Below, one piece after another: positions 40,452 to 50,359 of a DNA stretch of 64,000 nucleotides. Where the stretch lies: the NCBI GenBank assembly GCA_027623555.1, contig JAQBSZ010000012.1:1-64000 (forward strand). Direction: 5' to 3'. Every line of letters begins with the position of its first letter. The first letter of the stretch is position 1. The position numbers and the translations under genes were made by a program. The notes under the pieces were generated by a model that saw only the letters and a program-made list of their open reading frames with translations, had not been told where the DNA came from and made no database searches. This stretch comes from Pseudomonadota bacterium (lineage in GTDB: Bacteria; Pseudomonadota; Gammaproteobacteria; Pseudomonadales; Pseudohongiellaceae).

Positions 40452-42530
40452 CTAATTATGATGCAGGTAAGAAATATCGGCAGTTTGCAGAAACAATTCA
40501 CGTAAACGCTGCAGCAGGGCGAGCCGGTTGTCCCGAAGAGCGGCGTCATCACACATCACAAGGACTTCATCAAAAAACTTATCCACGCTGTCTTTCAAAG
40601 AGACCAAAGAATGCAAACCATCCTTGTATGATCCTGCTTTAAACAAAGGAGCCACTTCTACTACTTTGTTTGCTAGCTGCCGGTGAAGGGCTTGTTCAGC
40701 AGGCTCCTGAAGCAATTCTTCCTTAACTTGCGCGCCAACGAAGGAGCATTCCTGTTTGGCCAGCAGGTTCGAGACACGTTTGTTTGCTGCAGCCAGAGCT
40801 GCAGATTCCTCGAGCTCGCTAAAGTTGTGTACAGCCAATATCCGCCTGTGGAAATCCAGAGGGCGTTGCGGTTTCAGGGCAAATACTGACTGAAAGACCT
40901 CACTCGAAACGCCCTCCTCGATATACCAGGCTTTGAAGCGCTCCAGCATAAATTCAAAGACGTCGCCTGCAGTGTCTTTCTGTAGCTCGATATCATTGAA
41001 CCCGGAAACAGCCGTTTCGATGTAAGTCAGGACATTCAGGTCCAGCTCTTTCTCAACGATAATGCGCAAGATTCCTATGGCACTACGGCGCAGAGCGAAG
41101 GGATCCTTGGAACCCGTGGGTGGCTGACCGATACCAAAGAGACCAACCATTGAATCCAATTTGTCGGCAATCGCCAGGACTGTACCGGTTACTGTTGATG
41201 GCAGGCTGTCTCCGGAGAACCTGGGTTGGTACTGCTCAAGCAGAGCGCGGGCCAGTTCTTCAGGCTCACCATCATTGAGTGCGTAGTAGTACCCCATGAG
41301 GCCTTGCAAGTCTGCAAACTCACCCACCATGCTGGTCAGTAAGTCGCATTTGGAAAGCAGGGCGGCGCGACTGCAAAGCGCTTCATCACCGCCGACACCT
41401 TTCGCGATAGCGGCAGCGAGAGCCGCTACACGTTGCGACTTGCTGTAGATAGTCCCAAGCTTCTCGTGAAAAACGATACTCTTTAGCTGGTCTGTGCGCG
41501 ATTCAAGGGAACGCTTCCGGTCAGTCTCATAAAAGAAGCGTGCATCAGCGAGGCGCGGCCGTATCACGCGTTCATTGCCTTTGACTACTTGCGAGGGATC
41601 TTTGCTGACGATGTTACTGATGGTGATAAATTTAGGGAGCAGCGTGCCTTCCTTGTCGGTCAAATAAAAGCATTTCTGATGCGCCTTCATCGTCAGGATA
41701 AGCGCTTCGGCAGGCACTTCGAGAAAATGCTCATCAAACTGTCCGGTTAGTGCTACCGGGTATTCGACTAAACCGGTTACTTCATCCAAAAGAGATTCAT
41801 CGATCACCGGAGTGGCCTTCGCCTTGCGGCCTTCCTCTTCTACCAGTTTGCGAACTAATTCTTTGCGTTTCTCAAAGCTGGGAATAACACCGCCAGTTTC
41901 CTCCAGCAATTCTTCATAATCAGAGGCGTCTACTATCTGAATCGCCTCGTTATGGTGAAATCGATGACCGAAGGAGTGTGACTCGGTTTTGACTCCCAAT
42001 ACAATTGTTGAGATCGACTCGCTGCCCAGCATGAGCACGGCCCAGTGTACAGGCCTGACAAATTCTTCCCTGGAACTTCCCCAGCGCATGCGTTTCGGGA
42101 TTGGCAGTTGAGCGAGGGCAGTACTGACTATTTCTGGCAACAACTCCGTTGTAAGTTTGCCGGCCTCGATTGAAGAAAACGCCAGCTTTTCAGTACCGTC
42201 AATTTCAGATCGACTCAGCTCACTTACTTCCACACCACAGGATTTGGCGAAGCCTAATGCCGCTCTAGTAGGATTGCCCTCCGAATCGAAGGCGGCCTTA
42301 ACAGCCGGACCCAGGCGCGCGATTTTCTTGTCGGCCTGTTTATCTTGTAATGCGCTAACCAGCACTGCCAGGCGACGTGGTGTGGCATATCGACAGGAAA
42401 CGGAAAAATCGAGCTGCTCACGCTTTAGACCCGCAGTAATTAGTTGTTCCAGTGATTTAGACAGAGCGCTGAGAGCATTAGGAGGCAGCTCTTCGGTACC
42501 TAGTTCAAATAACAAGTCGCGATCAGGCAT
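40452..42530 (-). CDS. glyS: Glycyl-tRNA synthetase beta subunit
   Basis: Large subunit of the bacterial alpha2beta2 glycyl-tRNA synthetase. The 692 residues (E. coli 689) begin DLLFELGTEELPP, the family signature, have the HD-like core and end in a DALR-type anticodon-binding region. It starts 4 bases after glyQ. Confidence 0.98.
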   Translation of the reverse strand: MPDRDLLFELGTEELPPNALSALSKSLEQLITAGLKREQLDFSVSCRYATPRRLAVLVSALQDKQADKKIARLGPAVKAAFDSEGNPTRAALGFAKSCGVEVSELSRSEIDGTEKLAFSSIEAGKLTTELLPEIVSTALAQLPIPKRMRWGSSREEFVRPVHWAVLMLGSESISTIVLGVKTESHSFGHRFHHNEAIQIVDASDYEELLEETGGVIPSFEKRKELVRKLVEEEGRKAKATPVIDESLLDEVTGLVEYPVALTGQFDEHFLEVPAEALILTMKAHQKCFYLTDKEGTLLPKFITISNIVSKDPSQVVKGNERVIRPRLADARFFYETDRKRSLESRTDQLKSIVFHEKLGTIYSKSQRVAALAAAIAKGVGGDEALCSRAALLSKCDLLTSMVGEFADLQGLMGYYYALNDGEPEELARALLEQYQPRFSGDSLPSTVTGTVLAIADKLDSMVGLFGIGQPPTGSKDPFALRRSAIGILRIIVEKELDLNVLTYIETAVSGFNDIELQKDTAGDVFEFMLERFKAWYIEEGVSSEVFQSVFALKPQRPLDFHRRILAVHNFSELEESAALAAANKRVSNLLAKQECSFVGAQVKEELLQEPAEQALHRQLANKVVEVAPLFKAGSYKDGLHSLVSLKDSVDKFFDEVLVMCDDAALRDNRLALLQRLRELFLQTADISYLHHN

Positions 42531-42534
42531 AGCT

Positions 42535-43464
42535 CTAATATTCCAGGTATTCTTTTCTCAACGCTTCGGTTGCCAGAGGAAACCCTAATCGCTTGCGGCT
42601 CTCGAAATAAGCTTTGGCAACCAGCCTTGCCAAAGTTCGGACTCTCAATATGAAGCGCTGTCTTTCAGTGACAGATAGAGCTTTTCGCGCATCCAGCAAG
42701 TTGAAATAGTGAGAGGCTTTTAATACCTGTTCATAGGCAGGCAGGGCCAGATCTTTTTCCAAGAGAGCATTACATTGTTGTTCTGAGTCATCGAAATATT
42801 GAAACAATTTTTCAATATCGGCGTGTTCAAAGTTATAAGCAGACATTTCAACTTCGTTCTGCTTGAACACATCGCCATAGGTAACTACGCCAGCCGGGCC
42901 GTCAGCCCAGACGATATCGTAAATACTGTCCACACCCTGCAGGTACATGGCGATTCTTTCAATACCGTAAGTAATTTCACCACTTACCGGGTGACACTCC
43001 AGGCCGCCCACCTGCTGGAAATAGGTAAACTGGGTGACCTCCATTCCGTTCAACCATACTTCCCAACCCAAGCCCCAGGCACCCAGAGTGGGAGACTCCC
43101 AATTGTCTTCGACGAAGCGGATATCATGAATGCTCATATCGATGCCAAGACTCGTCAGCGAAGCAAGATACAAATCCTGGATATCATGGGGCGAAGGCTT
43201 CAGGATGACCTGAAATTGGTAGTAGTGTTGCAGGCGGTTCGGGTTTTCACCATAACGACCGTCGGTGGGTCTCCGGCAGGGTTGCACGTATGCCGTGTTC
43301 CAGGTCTCCGGACCGATTGCGCGTAAGAAAGTTGCAGGATGAAACGTACCGGCCCCCACTTCCAGGTCCAGCGGCTGCAAGACAACACATCCTTTTTCGG
43401 CCCAAAAATGCTGTAATGCCAGCACCAGGTCCTGAAAGGTTTTTACATTCTTGGGTGCTTCCAC
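42535..43464 (-). CDS. glyQ: Glycyl-tRNA synthetase alpha subunit
   Basis: Catalytic class II subunit forming glycyl-adenylate. The 309 residues (E. coli 303) contain [40 protein letters not shown] and the [20 protein letters not shown] block with the class II motifs. It precedes glyS in an operon. The 209-base region upstream up to the divergent acyltransferase gene must hold both promoters; none is clear. Confidence 0.98.
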   Translation of the reverse strand: MEAPKNVKTFQDLVLALQHFWAEKGCVVLQPLDLEVGAGTFHPATFLRAIGPETWNTAYVQPCRRPTDGRYGENPNRLQHYYQFQVILKPSPHDIQDLYLASLTSLGIDMSIHDIRFVEDNWESPTLGAWGLGWEVWLNGMEVTQFTYFQQVGGLECHPVSGEITYGIERIAMYLQGVDSIYDIVWADGPAGVVTYGDVFKQNEVEMSAYNFEHADIEKLFQYFDDSEQQCNALLEKDLALPAYEQVLKASHYFNLLDARKALSVTERQRFILRVRTLARLVAKAYFESRKRLGFPLATEALRKEYLEY

Positions 43465-43673
43465 AATGGTGATGAATTGTTCAGAAAATCAAAGGGCTGC
43501 AATTATCCTCGATTATCTGGAACTAATCCACAGGCGCATGATTGATGCACCAACCTGGCCCCATTTCAGAACACAATTGTCTTTCCCATGTTTGGTTCTA
43601 AAATAGTCTGCCGAATGAGACCGTGAAATAACAATAAGCGAGTATTGCCATTCAATTTCTAAGCTACGTTTTC

Positions 43674-44540
43674 TTGAAATGCTTCCTGGTAGTGTGTGCC
43701 TGGCTGCCTATGCCAGTACTGCATGGCTTAGGCAAGGTCTGGGGATTGCTGCTGTTTATGCTCCCGAGCCGCAGCCGCGCCACGACACTTATCAACCTCA
43801 GGGCTTGTTTCCCCCATCGCAGTGAAGCTGAAATTTTACAGCTGGCCAGGCAGAGCCTGGTAAACACGGCTTGCACGGCTCTGGAGATGGGTAAGGCCTG
43901 GTTGCCTGTTATAGAAAAAACCCTCGCGCAGGTTGTTGATAAAGACGCTGCAGGAATGCAAAGCCTTGAGGCTGCGCTTATAGCGAAAAAGGGCGTCATC
44001 GTGTTAGCACCTCATCTGGGTAACTGGGAGATCTTTGGATTCGCAATTAGTGACAATCAAGATGCCACTTTCCTTTATCAGCCTCCCAAGATTTCGGCCC
44101 TGGATAAGCTAATTCGTCGGGCGCGCAGCCGCAGCGGCATAAAAATGGTCCCTACCGACCGTAAAGGGGTTGCGCAGCTGTTAAAGGCACTACAACGGGG
44201 AGGCCTGATTGGCGTCCTGCCGGATCAGGTGCCTGCCGATGAAAGTGGCGTTCACGCCCGTTTCTTCGGACAGCAGGCGTTTACCATGACCTTGGTGAGC
44301 AGACTGGTGCAGCGCACTGAAGCAAGAGTGTTTTGCGGTTTTGCGATGAGACTACCCCACAGCGCAGGATTCAAAATCATCGTGCAGGAAGCCGACCCTT
44401 CTATCTACAGTGAGAATCTCGAGGATTCCGTAAATGGGCTTAATCGGTCGGTGGAAAAAGCAGTCGGAATGGCAATCTCTCAGTACCAATGGGAATACAA
44501 ACGATTGCGGCGGCAACCCGATGGGAAAAACCTCTATTAG
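43674..44540 (+). CDS. Lipid A biosynthesis acyltransferase, LpxL/HtrB family
   Basis: Membrane-bound acyltransferase adding a secondary acyl chain to lipid A precursor. The 288 residues have a hydrophobic N-terminus, the catalytic HX4E motif in LAPHLGNWEIFG (about 119-130), GVLPDQVPADESGVHARFFG and a C-terminal YQWEYKRLRR. The gene holds the same place as PA0011 in Pseudomonas. The start is TTG at 43674. The open frame extends to 43638 and includes FLSYVFLKCFL-like coding residues after an ATT at 43650, so the true N-terminus may be slightly longer. Confidence 0.9.
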   Translation: MKCFLVVCAWLPMPVLHGLGKVWGLLLFMLPSRSRATTLINLRACFPHRSEAEILQLARQSLVNTACTALEMGKAWLPVIEKTLAQVVDKDAAGMQSLEAALIAKKGVIVLAPHLGNWEIFGFAISDNQDATFLYQPPKISALDKLIRRARSRSGIKMVPTDRKGVAQLLKALQRGGLIGVLPDQVPADESGVHARFFGQQAFTMTLVSRLVQRTEARVFCGFAMRLPHSAGFKIIVQEADPSIYSENLEDSVNGLNRSVEKAVGMAISQYQWEYKRLRRQPDGKNLY

Positions 44541-44559
44541 GTGCTTAATCGGAAATTAA

Positions 44560-44602
44560 CTGTAAGCCAGAGCGGCCATATACTTGTTCAGAGGCTCCCT
44601 AG
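44560..44602. repeat. Solo end of the dispersed repeat at the trkH stop codon
   Basis: These 43 bases are the exact reverse complement of 22935-22977, the left end of the 266-bp element. The match continues imperfectly to about 44550. The other end is absent. The terminal CTAG includes the TAG stop codon of trkH, the same arrangement as at atpI. Confidence 0.85.
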
Positions 44603-46053
44603 CGGCGCCAGAACATCGGCGTAAACAAGACCAGCAATGTAAAGACCTCGAGCCTGCCTAACAACATGGCCACGCAAAGAATCCACTTCGCCGTCGCTGG
44701 CAAGGCACCGTAGGTTTCAGCCACATTGGCCAGGCCTGGTCCAAGATTGTTGATGCAGGCCCCCACTGCGCTGAAGGCGGTGATAATGTCGAGCCCGGTG
44801 GCCAGCAGAGCCAGTAACATAACCATGAAGGCCATGACATAGACGGCAAAGAATCCCCACACCGACTCAATCACTCGATCAGTAACTACATTGCGTCCTA
44901 ACTTGATTGGAATAACCGCCTTCGGATGGATCAGGCGCTGCACTTCACGAAACCCTTGTTTGAAAATCAGCAGGATGCGTATCACCTTCATTCCGCCACC
45001 TGTTGATCCGGCACATGCACCGATGATGGCAGCATAGAGCAGCATATAGGGAAGAAAGAGTGGCCAGGAATTAAAGTCTGCCGTAGTGAATCCTGTAGTA
45101 GTTGCAAATGAAACCACCTGGAACACACCTTTGGTGACAGATTCAGAAATACCTGTGTACACATCTGAGAAGAACAACACCGCGACTGTAACAACCGATA
45201 CAGAAACCAGAATAAAGCTATAGAACAAAAACTCCGGATCTGCCAGATAGTGTTTGCCAATGCGCCGCTGCCAGGTCGTAAAATGCAGTGCAAAGTTGAT
45301 GCCAGCGATAAACATAAAGACGACCGCGACCATTTCCACGGCAGGACTGTTAAAAAAGCCAAGACTCGCATCATGGGTTGAGAAGCCACCGATTGCCACA
45401 GTAGTCAGGCTATGGCTGATAGCGTCGAACAGATTCATGCCGACAACCCAGTAAGCCAGTGCACAGACAACGGTAAGTGACAGGTAGATATACCAGAGCG
45501 CCTTCGCTGTTTCGGCCAGGCGTGGCACCAGCTTATTGTCTTTAACCGGGCCTGGGCTTTCTGCCCGATACAGCTGCATGCCGCCAATTCCCAACATCGG
45601 CAGCAAAGCTATGGCGAGTACGATGATTCCCAGCCCGCCGAGCCATTGCAGCAGCTGGCGATAAAACAGGATGGATTTCGGTAAATCGTCGAGTCCAGAA
45701 ATCACCGTCGCGCCAGTCGTTGTCAAGCCTGATAGCGACTCGAAGACGGCATCGGTGAGTGATAGCTCTATTGATGAGGACAGCATGAAAGGCAGGCATC
45801 CCGCGGTGCCCAGCACTGCCCAGAACAGTGTTACTACGAGAAATCCGTCTCTGGTTCCCAGCTCTTCATGAGAGCGTGCGGTAAGAAGCAGTAGTACTAA
45901 CCCAGTACTGCCGATGATCATTAAGGAATAGAGAAACACCATTGCCATGCCGTCTTCATAAATAAAAGAGACCAGCATCGGCGGCAGATTGCTTAACAAG
46001 CTGAACAGCATGAGCAGGATGCCGAGAATCTTTACTATGATTGAAGCGTGCAT
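44599..46053 (-). CDS. trkH: Trk potassium uptake transmembrane protein TrkH
   Basis: Channel-like subunit of the Trk potassium importer. The 484 residues (E. coli TrkH 483) contain four pore repeats with selectivity-filter residues such as TTTGATVISG, AIGGFSTHDAS, SFATTTGFTTADFNSW and GACINNLGPGLANV, plus GSTGGGMKVIRI. The protein ends FTPMFWRR, full length, immediately before the TAG supplied by the repeat end. It follows trkA by 6 bases. Confidence 0.97.
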   Translation of the reverse strand: MHASIIVKILGILLMLFSLLSNLPPMLVSFIYEDGMAMVFLYSLMIIGSTGLVLLLLTARSHEELGTRDGFLVVTLFWAVLGTAGCLPFMLSSSIELSLTDAVFESLSGLTTTGATVISGLDDLPKSILFYRQLLQWLGGLGIIVLAIALLPMLGIGGMQLYRAESPGPVKDNKLVPRLAETAKALWYIYLSLTVVCALAYWVVGMNLFDAISHSLTTVAIGGFSTHDASLGFFNSPAVEMVAVVFMFIAGINFALHFTTWQRRIGKHYLADPEFLFYSFILVSVSVVTVAVLFFSDVYTGISESVTKGVFQVVSFATTTGFTTADFNSWPLFLPYMLLYAAIIGACAGSTGGGMKVIRILLIFKQGFREVQRLIHPKAVIPIKLGRNVVTDRVIESVWGFFAVYVMAFMVMLLALLATGLDIITAFSAVGACINNLGPGLANVAETYGALPATAKWILCVAMLLGRLEVFTLLVLFTPMFWRR

Positions 46054-46059
46054 TGAACC

Positions 46060-47433
46060 CTAGAAGAAGCTGAAGCCAACTTGGAACAAGCGTTCAACTT
46101 CCTTTATTCTCTTTCTATCTACGAGGAACATAATGACATGATCGTCAGATTCAACCACCAGGTCATCGTGTGCTATTAGCACTTCTTCATTTCTGACAAT
46201 TGCACCAATGGTTGTACCTTCTGGTAAATCAATATCCGCAATAGCACGCCCGACGACTTTAGACGATGCGGGATCGCCATGAGCAATCGCTTCCATCGCT
46301 TCTGCGGCACCACGACGTAAAGAGTGCACGTTTACTACGTCGCCACGTCGAACGTGAGTTAACAAGCTGCCAATGGTGGCTTGCTGTGGTGAAATTGCGA
46401 CGTCTATTTCTCCGCCTTGTACCAGGTCTACGTAGGCTGTGTTGTTGATCAGGGCCATTACTTTCTTGGCCCCGAGACGTTTTGCTAACAGGGAAGACAT
46501 GATGTTGGCTTCATCGTCATTTGTGAGCGCTATAAACACATCGGTATCTTCGATATTTTCTTCTATCAACAGTTCCCGGTTAGAAGCTTCCCCGTTCAAA
46601 ACAATGGCCTTATTCAGTTGTTCCGATAGATAGGTACAGCGCTCAGGGTCAGTTTCGATGAGTTTGACCTGGTAGCGCTGTTCTATATTCTGTGCAAGAC
46701 GCAGCCCTATGTTGCCGCCGCCGGCAATAATCAAGCGCTTGTAGGGCTTGTCCACGCGGCGCAACTCACCCATACAGGCGCGAATATTTTCCTGCGCTGC
46801 AACGAAGAAAACCTCGTCTTCTGCCTCGATAACTGTTGATCCTTCCGGAATAATGGGGCGGTCCTTTCTGAATATCGCTGCAACGCGGGCGTCTATATTT
46901 GGCATGTGCTGCCGTAACAGGCGGATCTCCTGTCCAACGAGCGGCCCACCATAGAACGCCTTCACAGCAACCAGTTGCACCTTGCCGTCGGCAAAGTCGA
47001 GAACCTGGAGAGCGCCAGGCAGCTCTATCAGGCGCGCGATGTAGTCAGACACGATCAACTCTGGACTGATCACTACATCCACTGCGATTCCGTGTTTGCC
47101 GAAAAGTTTCTCGCTCACCAGGTAACTGGTGGACCTGATACGGCAGATTTTCTTGGGAGTTTGGAACAGGGAGTAGGCAACCCGACAGGCAACCATATTG
47201 ATCTCGTCACTGCCAGTAACGGCGATTATCATGTCGGCGTCTTCGCCCCCTGCTCGTTCCAGGACGTCCGGATGTGAGCCTTGTCCGACTATGGTGCCTA
47301 TATCGATATGGTCTTTTAGTTCGCGGAGTTTGGCGGCGTCAGTGTCGACGACAGTAATAGCATTTTTCTCATTCGCCAGTGTTTCGGCGAGCGTGCTTCC
47401 AACCTGGTCTGCACCGAGAATAATAATTTTCAT
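46060..47433 (-). CDS. trkA: Trk system potassium uptake regulatory protein TrkA
   Basis: Cytoplasmic NAD-binding gating subunit of Trk. The 457 residues (E. coli 458) comprise two tandem RCK units: N-domains with [19 protein letters not shown] and [18 protein letters not shown], each followed by a TrkA-C domain. It is encoded upstream of trkH in the same operon and downstream of rsmB, as in Pseudomonas and enterics. Confidence 0.98.
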   Translation of the reverse strand: MKIIILGADQVGSTLAETLANEKNAITVVDTDAAKLRELKDHIDIGTIVGQGSHPDVLERAGGEDADMIIAVTGSDEINMVACRVAYSLFQTPKKICRIRSTSYLVSEKLFGKHGIAVDVVISPELIVSDYIARLIELPGALQVLDFADGKVQLVAVKAFYGGPLVGQEIRLLRQHMPNIDARVAAIFRKDRPIIPEGSTVIEAEDEVFFVAAQENIRACMGELRRVDKPYKRLIIAGGGNIGLRLAQNIEQRYQVKLIETDPERCTYLSEQLNKAIVLNGEASNRELLIEENIEDTDVFIALTNDDEANIMSSLLAKRLGAKKVMALINNTAYVDLVQGGEIDVAISPQQATIGSLLTHVRRGDVVNVHSLRRGAAEAMEAIAHGDPASSKVVGRAIADIDLPEGTTIGAIVRNEEVLIAHDDLVVESDDHVIMFLVDRKRIKEVERLFQVGFSFF

Positions 47434-47451
47434 GGGAGTAATTCTCTACAA

Positions 47452-48771
47452 CTACGGACTAAGTTCAGGCAAGGTCTTTCGAAGTAAGCAGAAGAAAAAT
47501 CCATCGGGGCCATCAATTGCACCAGTGAGGAGCTGTCGTCCATAGCGGCATTCTACTCCCCAATCGGCCACGATGCTTTCATATTTAGCGTCAGGTACCG
47601 ACTGCAGAAACGCTTCGATGATTAACTCGTTCTCTGCTCGAAAAATTGAGCAGGTGGTGTAGAGCAACAAGCCGTTTGATTTCAGCGTGGGCCAAAGTGC
47701 GAGCAAGAATTGTTGCTGCTCTGCCTGCAGCGCCTCCACATTCGCTGGCGAGCGTAACAACTTGATGTCCGGATGGCGGCGAATAACACCTGAGGCTGAA
47801 CAGGGGGCATCCAATAAGATGCGATCGAAGGACTCTGAGTTCCACCATTTTTCAGTCACCTTAGCATCGGCGCAGTGGGTGTTGGCCTGTAAACCGAGCC
47901 TTTGCAAATTCTCAGTAAGCCGCAGCAAGCGTCTCGGGTCCGCGTCAATTGCGGTAACAGAAGTTAGTGAGCGCTCGCTTTCGAGAATATGACAGGTTTT
48001 CCCTCCGGGCGCGGCACAGGCGTCGAGTACGGTTAACCCGGGGTTGAGTTGCATAAGCGGAGCAACCAGTTGCGAAGCCTCGTCCTGCACACTGATCTGC
48101 CCGTCTGAAAACCCTGGCAAATCTTTCACAGGACAGGGATCTGCCAGGTAGATGGAGGTAGCGCAAAGTGGGCCGGCCTGCGCGGCAATTCCAGCAGCGC
48201 TCAGCCTCTCTAACACTTTATCTCTGGTAGTGTGTTGTAGATTGACGCGCAATGTCATGGGCGGCCGAGAGTTGTTGTTGGACAGAATTTGTCTGGCCTG
48301 GTCGGGCCACTGATCGAACAGGGCATCGACGATCCATTGCGGGTGGGCACTGGTAGCGACGAGGGAGGACTCTTCCAATCGGCGCTCCAACTCCGCCTGG
48401 TTTCTCAGGTAGTTTCGCAAGACAGCGTTAACCAGTGACTTTCCCCAGGACTTTCCCAGAAACTGGGCAGCAGAGACAGTCTCGTTAATCACAGCATACC
48501 CAGGTGTGGATAAATGTTTTAACTGATAGAGACCAATAATAAGAAGCGATTCCAGATTCCTGTCCTTTGCCTTGAATGGTTTACTCAATAATGGCTGGAG
48601 CAATTGCTCCAGCTGAAAAAACCAGCGACAGGAGCCGTAACTAATTTCTTGCAATAGTGAATAGTCTGGCAAGTCCCGGTATTTTTCAAGATGACTGGTA
48701 AGCGAACCATTGCCATTCCGTAGTGCCGTCAAAATACTGGCAGCGATAGCTCGGCAATTTGTCGCGCTCAT
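47452..48771 (-). CDS. rsmB: 16S rRNA (cytosine967-C5)-methyltransferase
   Basis: SAM-dependent methyltransferase for C967 of 16S rRNA. The 439 residues have an N-terminal NusB-like domain (1-140), then the SAM site LDACAAPGGKTCHILE and the two catalytic-cysteine motifs DAPCSASGVIRRHPDIK and YTTCSI. It overlaps fmt by 4 bases, so translation is coupled. Confidence 0.97.
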   Translation of the reverse strand: MSATNCRAIAASILTALRNGNGSLTSHLEKYRDLPDYSLLQEISYGSCRWFFQLEQLLQPLLSKPFKAKDRNLESLLIIGLYQLKHLSTPGYAVINETVSAAQFLGKSWGKSLVNAVLRNYLRNQAELERRLEESSLVATSAHPQWIVDALFDQWPDQARQILSNNNSRPPMTLRVNLQHTTRDKVLERLSAAGIAAQAGPLCATSIYLADPCPVKDLPGFSDGQISVQDEASQLVAPLMQLNPGLTVLDACAAPGGKTCHILESERSLTSVTAIDADPRRLLRLTENLQRLGLQANTHCADAKVTEKWWNSESFDRILLDAPCSASGVIRRHPDIKLLRSPANVEALQAEQQQFLLALWPTLKSNGLLLYTTCSIFRAENELIIEAFLQSVPDAKYESIVADWGVECRYGRQLLTGAIDGPDGFFFCLLRKTLPELSP

Positions 48772-49733
48772 GCAGGCAGAGCTTCAGAACTGGAGAATTG
48801 CTTACTGATTGGGAAAAGTGCCGGGCGAGAATTAGAGAGATCACGAACACTGGCAGGCTTTTTTCCCGGCAGCTGAACTGATGTTATTCGCAGCGAAGAT
48901 GTCTGGCATGCCACCTTAAAATAGTCCTTTCCTGCGTCGACTATGGTGCCAGGCGCTGCGTCAAAAATATCAGGTGATGGCGTCGCCTTGAGCAATCGTA
49001 GTCTGTCGCCCTCGAGAAAAGAATAGGCAGGCGATCGCCCGATACCCGCACGTATCGTACGATTAATCGCTTCGGCAGATTGCTCCCAGTTCACCAGGGA
49101 CTCCGCTTTCTGCAGCTTTTCAGCATAGCTGGCACCTTCCTCACTCTGTCGAGTTGGCGCTTTTCTGAGTTTCGCAAGATTGTCCAATGTATATAGCAAA
49201 GCCTGCTCACCGGATCGTTGTAGCTTCGCCTCGAGATCTACACGCGTGTCAGTTGTGTCGATATTTACAGACTGACGATAAAGCATGTCGCCTGTATCAA
49301 GTCCTGCGTCCATCTGCATAATTGTGACACCCGTCTCCTTGTCTCCCGCAAGGATAGCTCGCTCAATTGGTGCGGCACCACGCCAGCGAGGCAAAAGCGA
49401 TGCATGTACATTGATGCAGCCAAATCTGGGAATATCGAGAACTACCTGTGGAAGAATGAGTCCATAGGCAACCACTACCAAAACATCCAGCTGCAGATTT
49501 TTTAGAATCTGTTGCGGTTCTTCTGATCGCAGAGTCCCGGATTGAAAAACGGGAACGGCATGTGATACAGCAATTTGTTTAACTGGACTGGCAAGTAATT
49601 TTCTACCGCGACCTGCTGGCCGATCGGGTTGCGTGAATACCGCAACTACTTCATGAGATGACTGTAACAGTGCAGACAAATGTGCAGCGGCAAATTCAGG
49701 AGTACCTGCAAAACAAAGTCGCAATTTTCCCAT
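48768..49733 (-). CDS. fmt: Methionyl-tRNA formyltransferase
   Basis: Formylates initiator methionyl-tRNA. The 321 residues (E. coli 315) include FAGTPEFAAAHL, the signature NVHASLLPRWRGAAPIERAI with catalytic His, and MDAGLDTGDML; the C-terminal OB-like domain binds tRNA. It lies 6 bases after def and overlaps rsmB. Confidence 0.98.
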   Translation of the reverse strand: MGKLRLCFAGTPEFAAAHLSALLQSSHEVVAVFTQPDRPAGRGRKLLASPVKQIAVSHAVPVFQSGTLRSEEPQQILKNLQLDVLVVVAYGLILPQVVLDIPRFGCINVHASLLPRWRGAAPIERAILAGDKETGVTIMQMDAGLDTGDMLYRQSVNIDTTDTRVDLEAKLQRSGEQALLYTLDNLAKLRKAPTRQSEEGASYAEKLQKAESLVNWEQSAEAINRTIRAGIGRSPAYSFLEGDRLRLLKATPSPDIFDAAPGTIVDAGKDYFKVACQTSSLRITSVQLPGKKPASVRDLSNSRPALFPISKQFSSSEALPA

Positions 49734-49739
49734 AAGTAA

Positions 49740-50246
49740 TCAGGCTGACTTCTTATGATCTTTTTCGAGCTTGCTGCGTATACGTTGTCGCTTTAACGCA
49801 CTGAGATAGTCGACGAAGAGCTTGCCATCGAGATGATCGATTTCGTGTTGAATGCAGGTAGAGAGGATTCCGTCTGCTTCAAGCTGGAAAGATTCTCCCT
49901 GCTTGTCAACAGCAGTAACCCTGACGGCACTTGGCCGGGCCACGGTTTCATAGAAGCCGGGCACAGAAAGGCAGCCCTCGTCATATTCGGTTAGTTCATC
50001 CTCAATTACTTCATAAGTTGGATTAATGAAGACTTGCGGGCTATCTTTTTCTTCAGAAATATCCAGCACAAGGAGCCTTTTGTGGACGTTTACCTGGGTC
50101 GCTGCGAGCCCAATACCCAGTGCTTCGTACATGGTTTCAAGCATATCATTGATCAAGACTTCGAGTTTGGCGTCGAAAACAGTTACGGGGGCTGCCATTT
50201 TCCTTAATCTGGGGTCAGGAAATTCCAGGATCTGTAAAATTGTCAT
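49740..50246 (-). CDS. def: Peptide deformylase
   Basis: Iron-dependent enzyme removing the N-terminal formyl group from new proteins. The 168 residues (E. coli 169) show the three motifs: [20 protein letters not shown] and [12 protein letters not shown] with the metal ligands Cys and two His. It is first in the def-fmt-rsmB-trkA-trkH operon and diverges from the LysM gene. Confidence 0.98.
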   Translation of the reverse strand: MTILQILEFPDPRLRKMAAPVTVFDAKLEVLINDMLETMYEALGIGLAATQVNVHKRLLVLDISEEKDSPQVFINPTYEVIEDELTEYDEGCLSVPGFYETVARPSAVRVTAVDKQGESFQLEADGILSTCIQHEIDHLDGKLFVDYLSALKRQRIRSKLEKDHKKSA

Positions 50247-50359
50247 CGTCTCGTAAGATCTGTTTTGAATGGAAAATAAAAGAACCAGTCTGTGAACTGC
50301 TTCTAGTGATAATTATACCGTATTGCTAAGATATCTATGCCTCTAAGTGCAGATTATTT

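Noticed and set aside
48505..48513. Perfect DnaA box (TTATCCACA, reverse) in rsmB
   Set aside because: It is a single box inside a coding region without neighbours or AT-rich DNA; one such match in 64 kb is not surprising.
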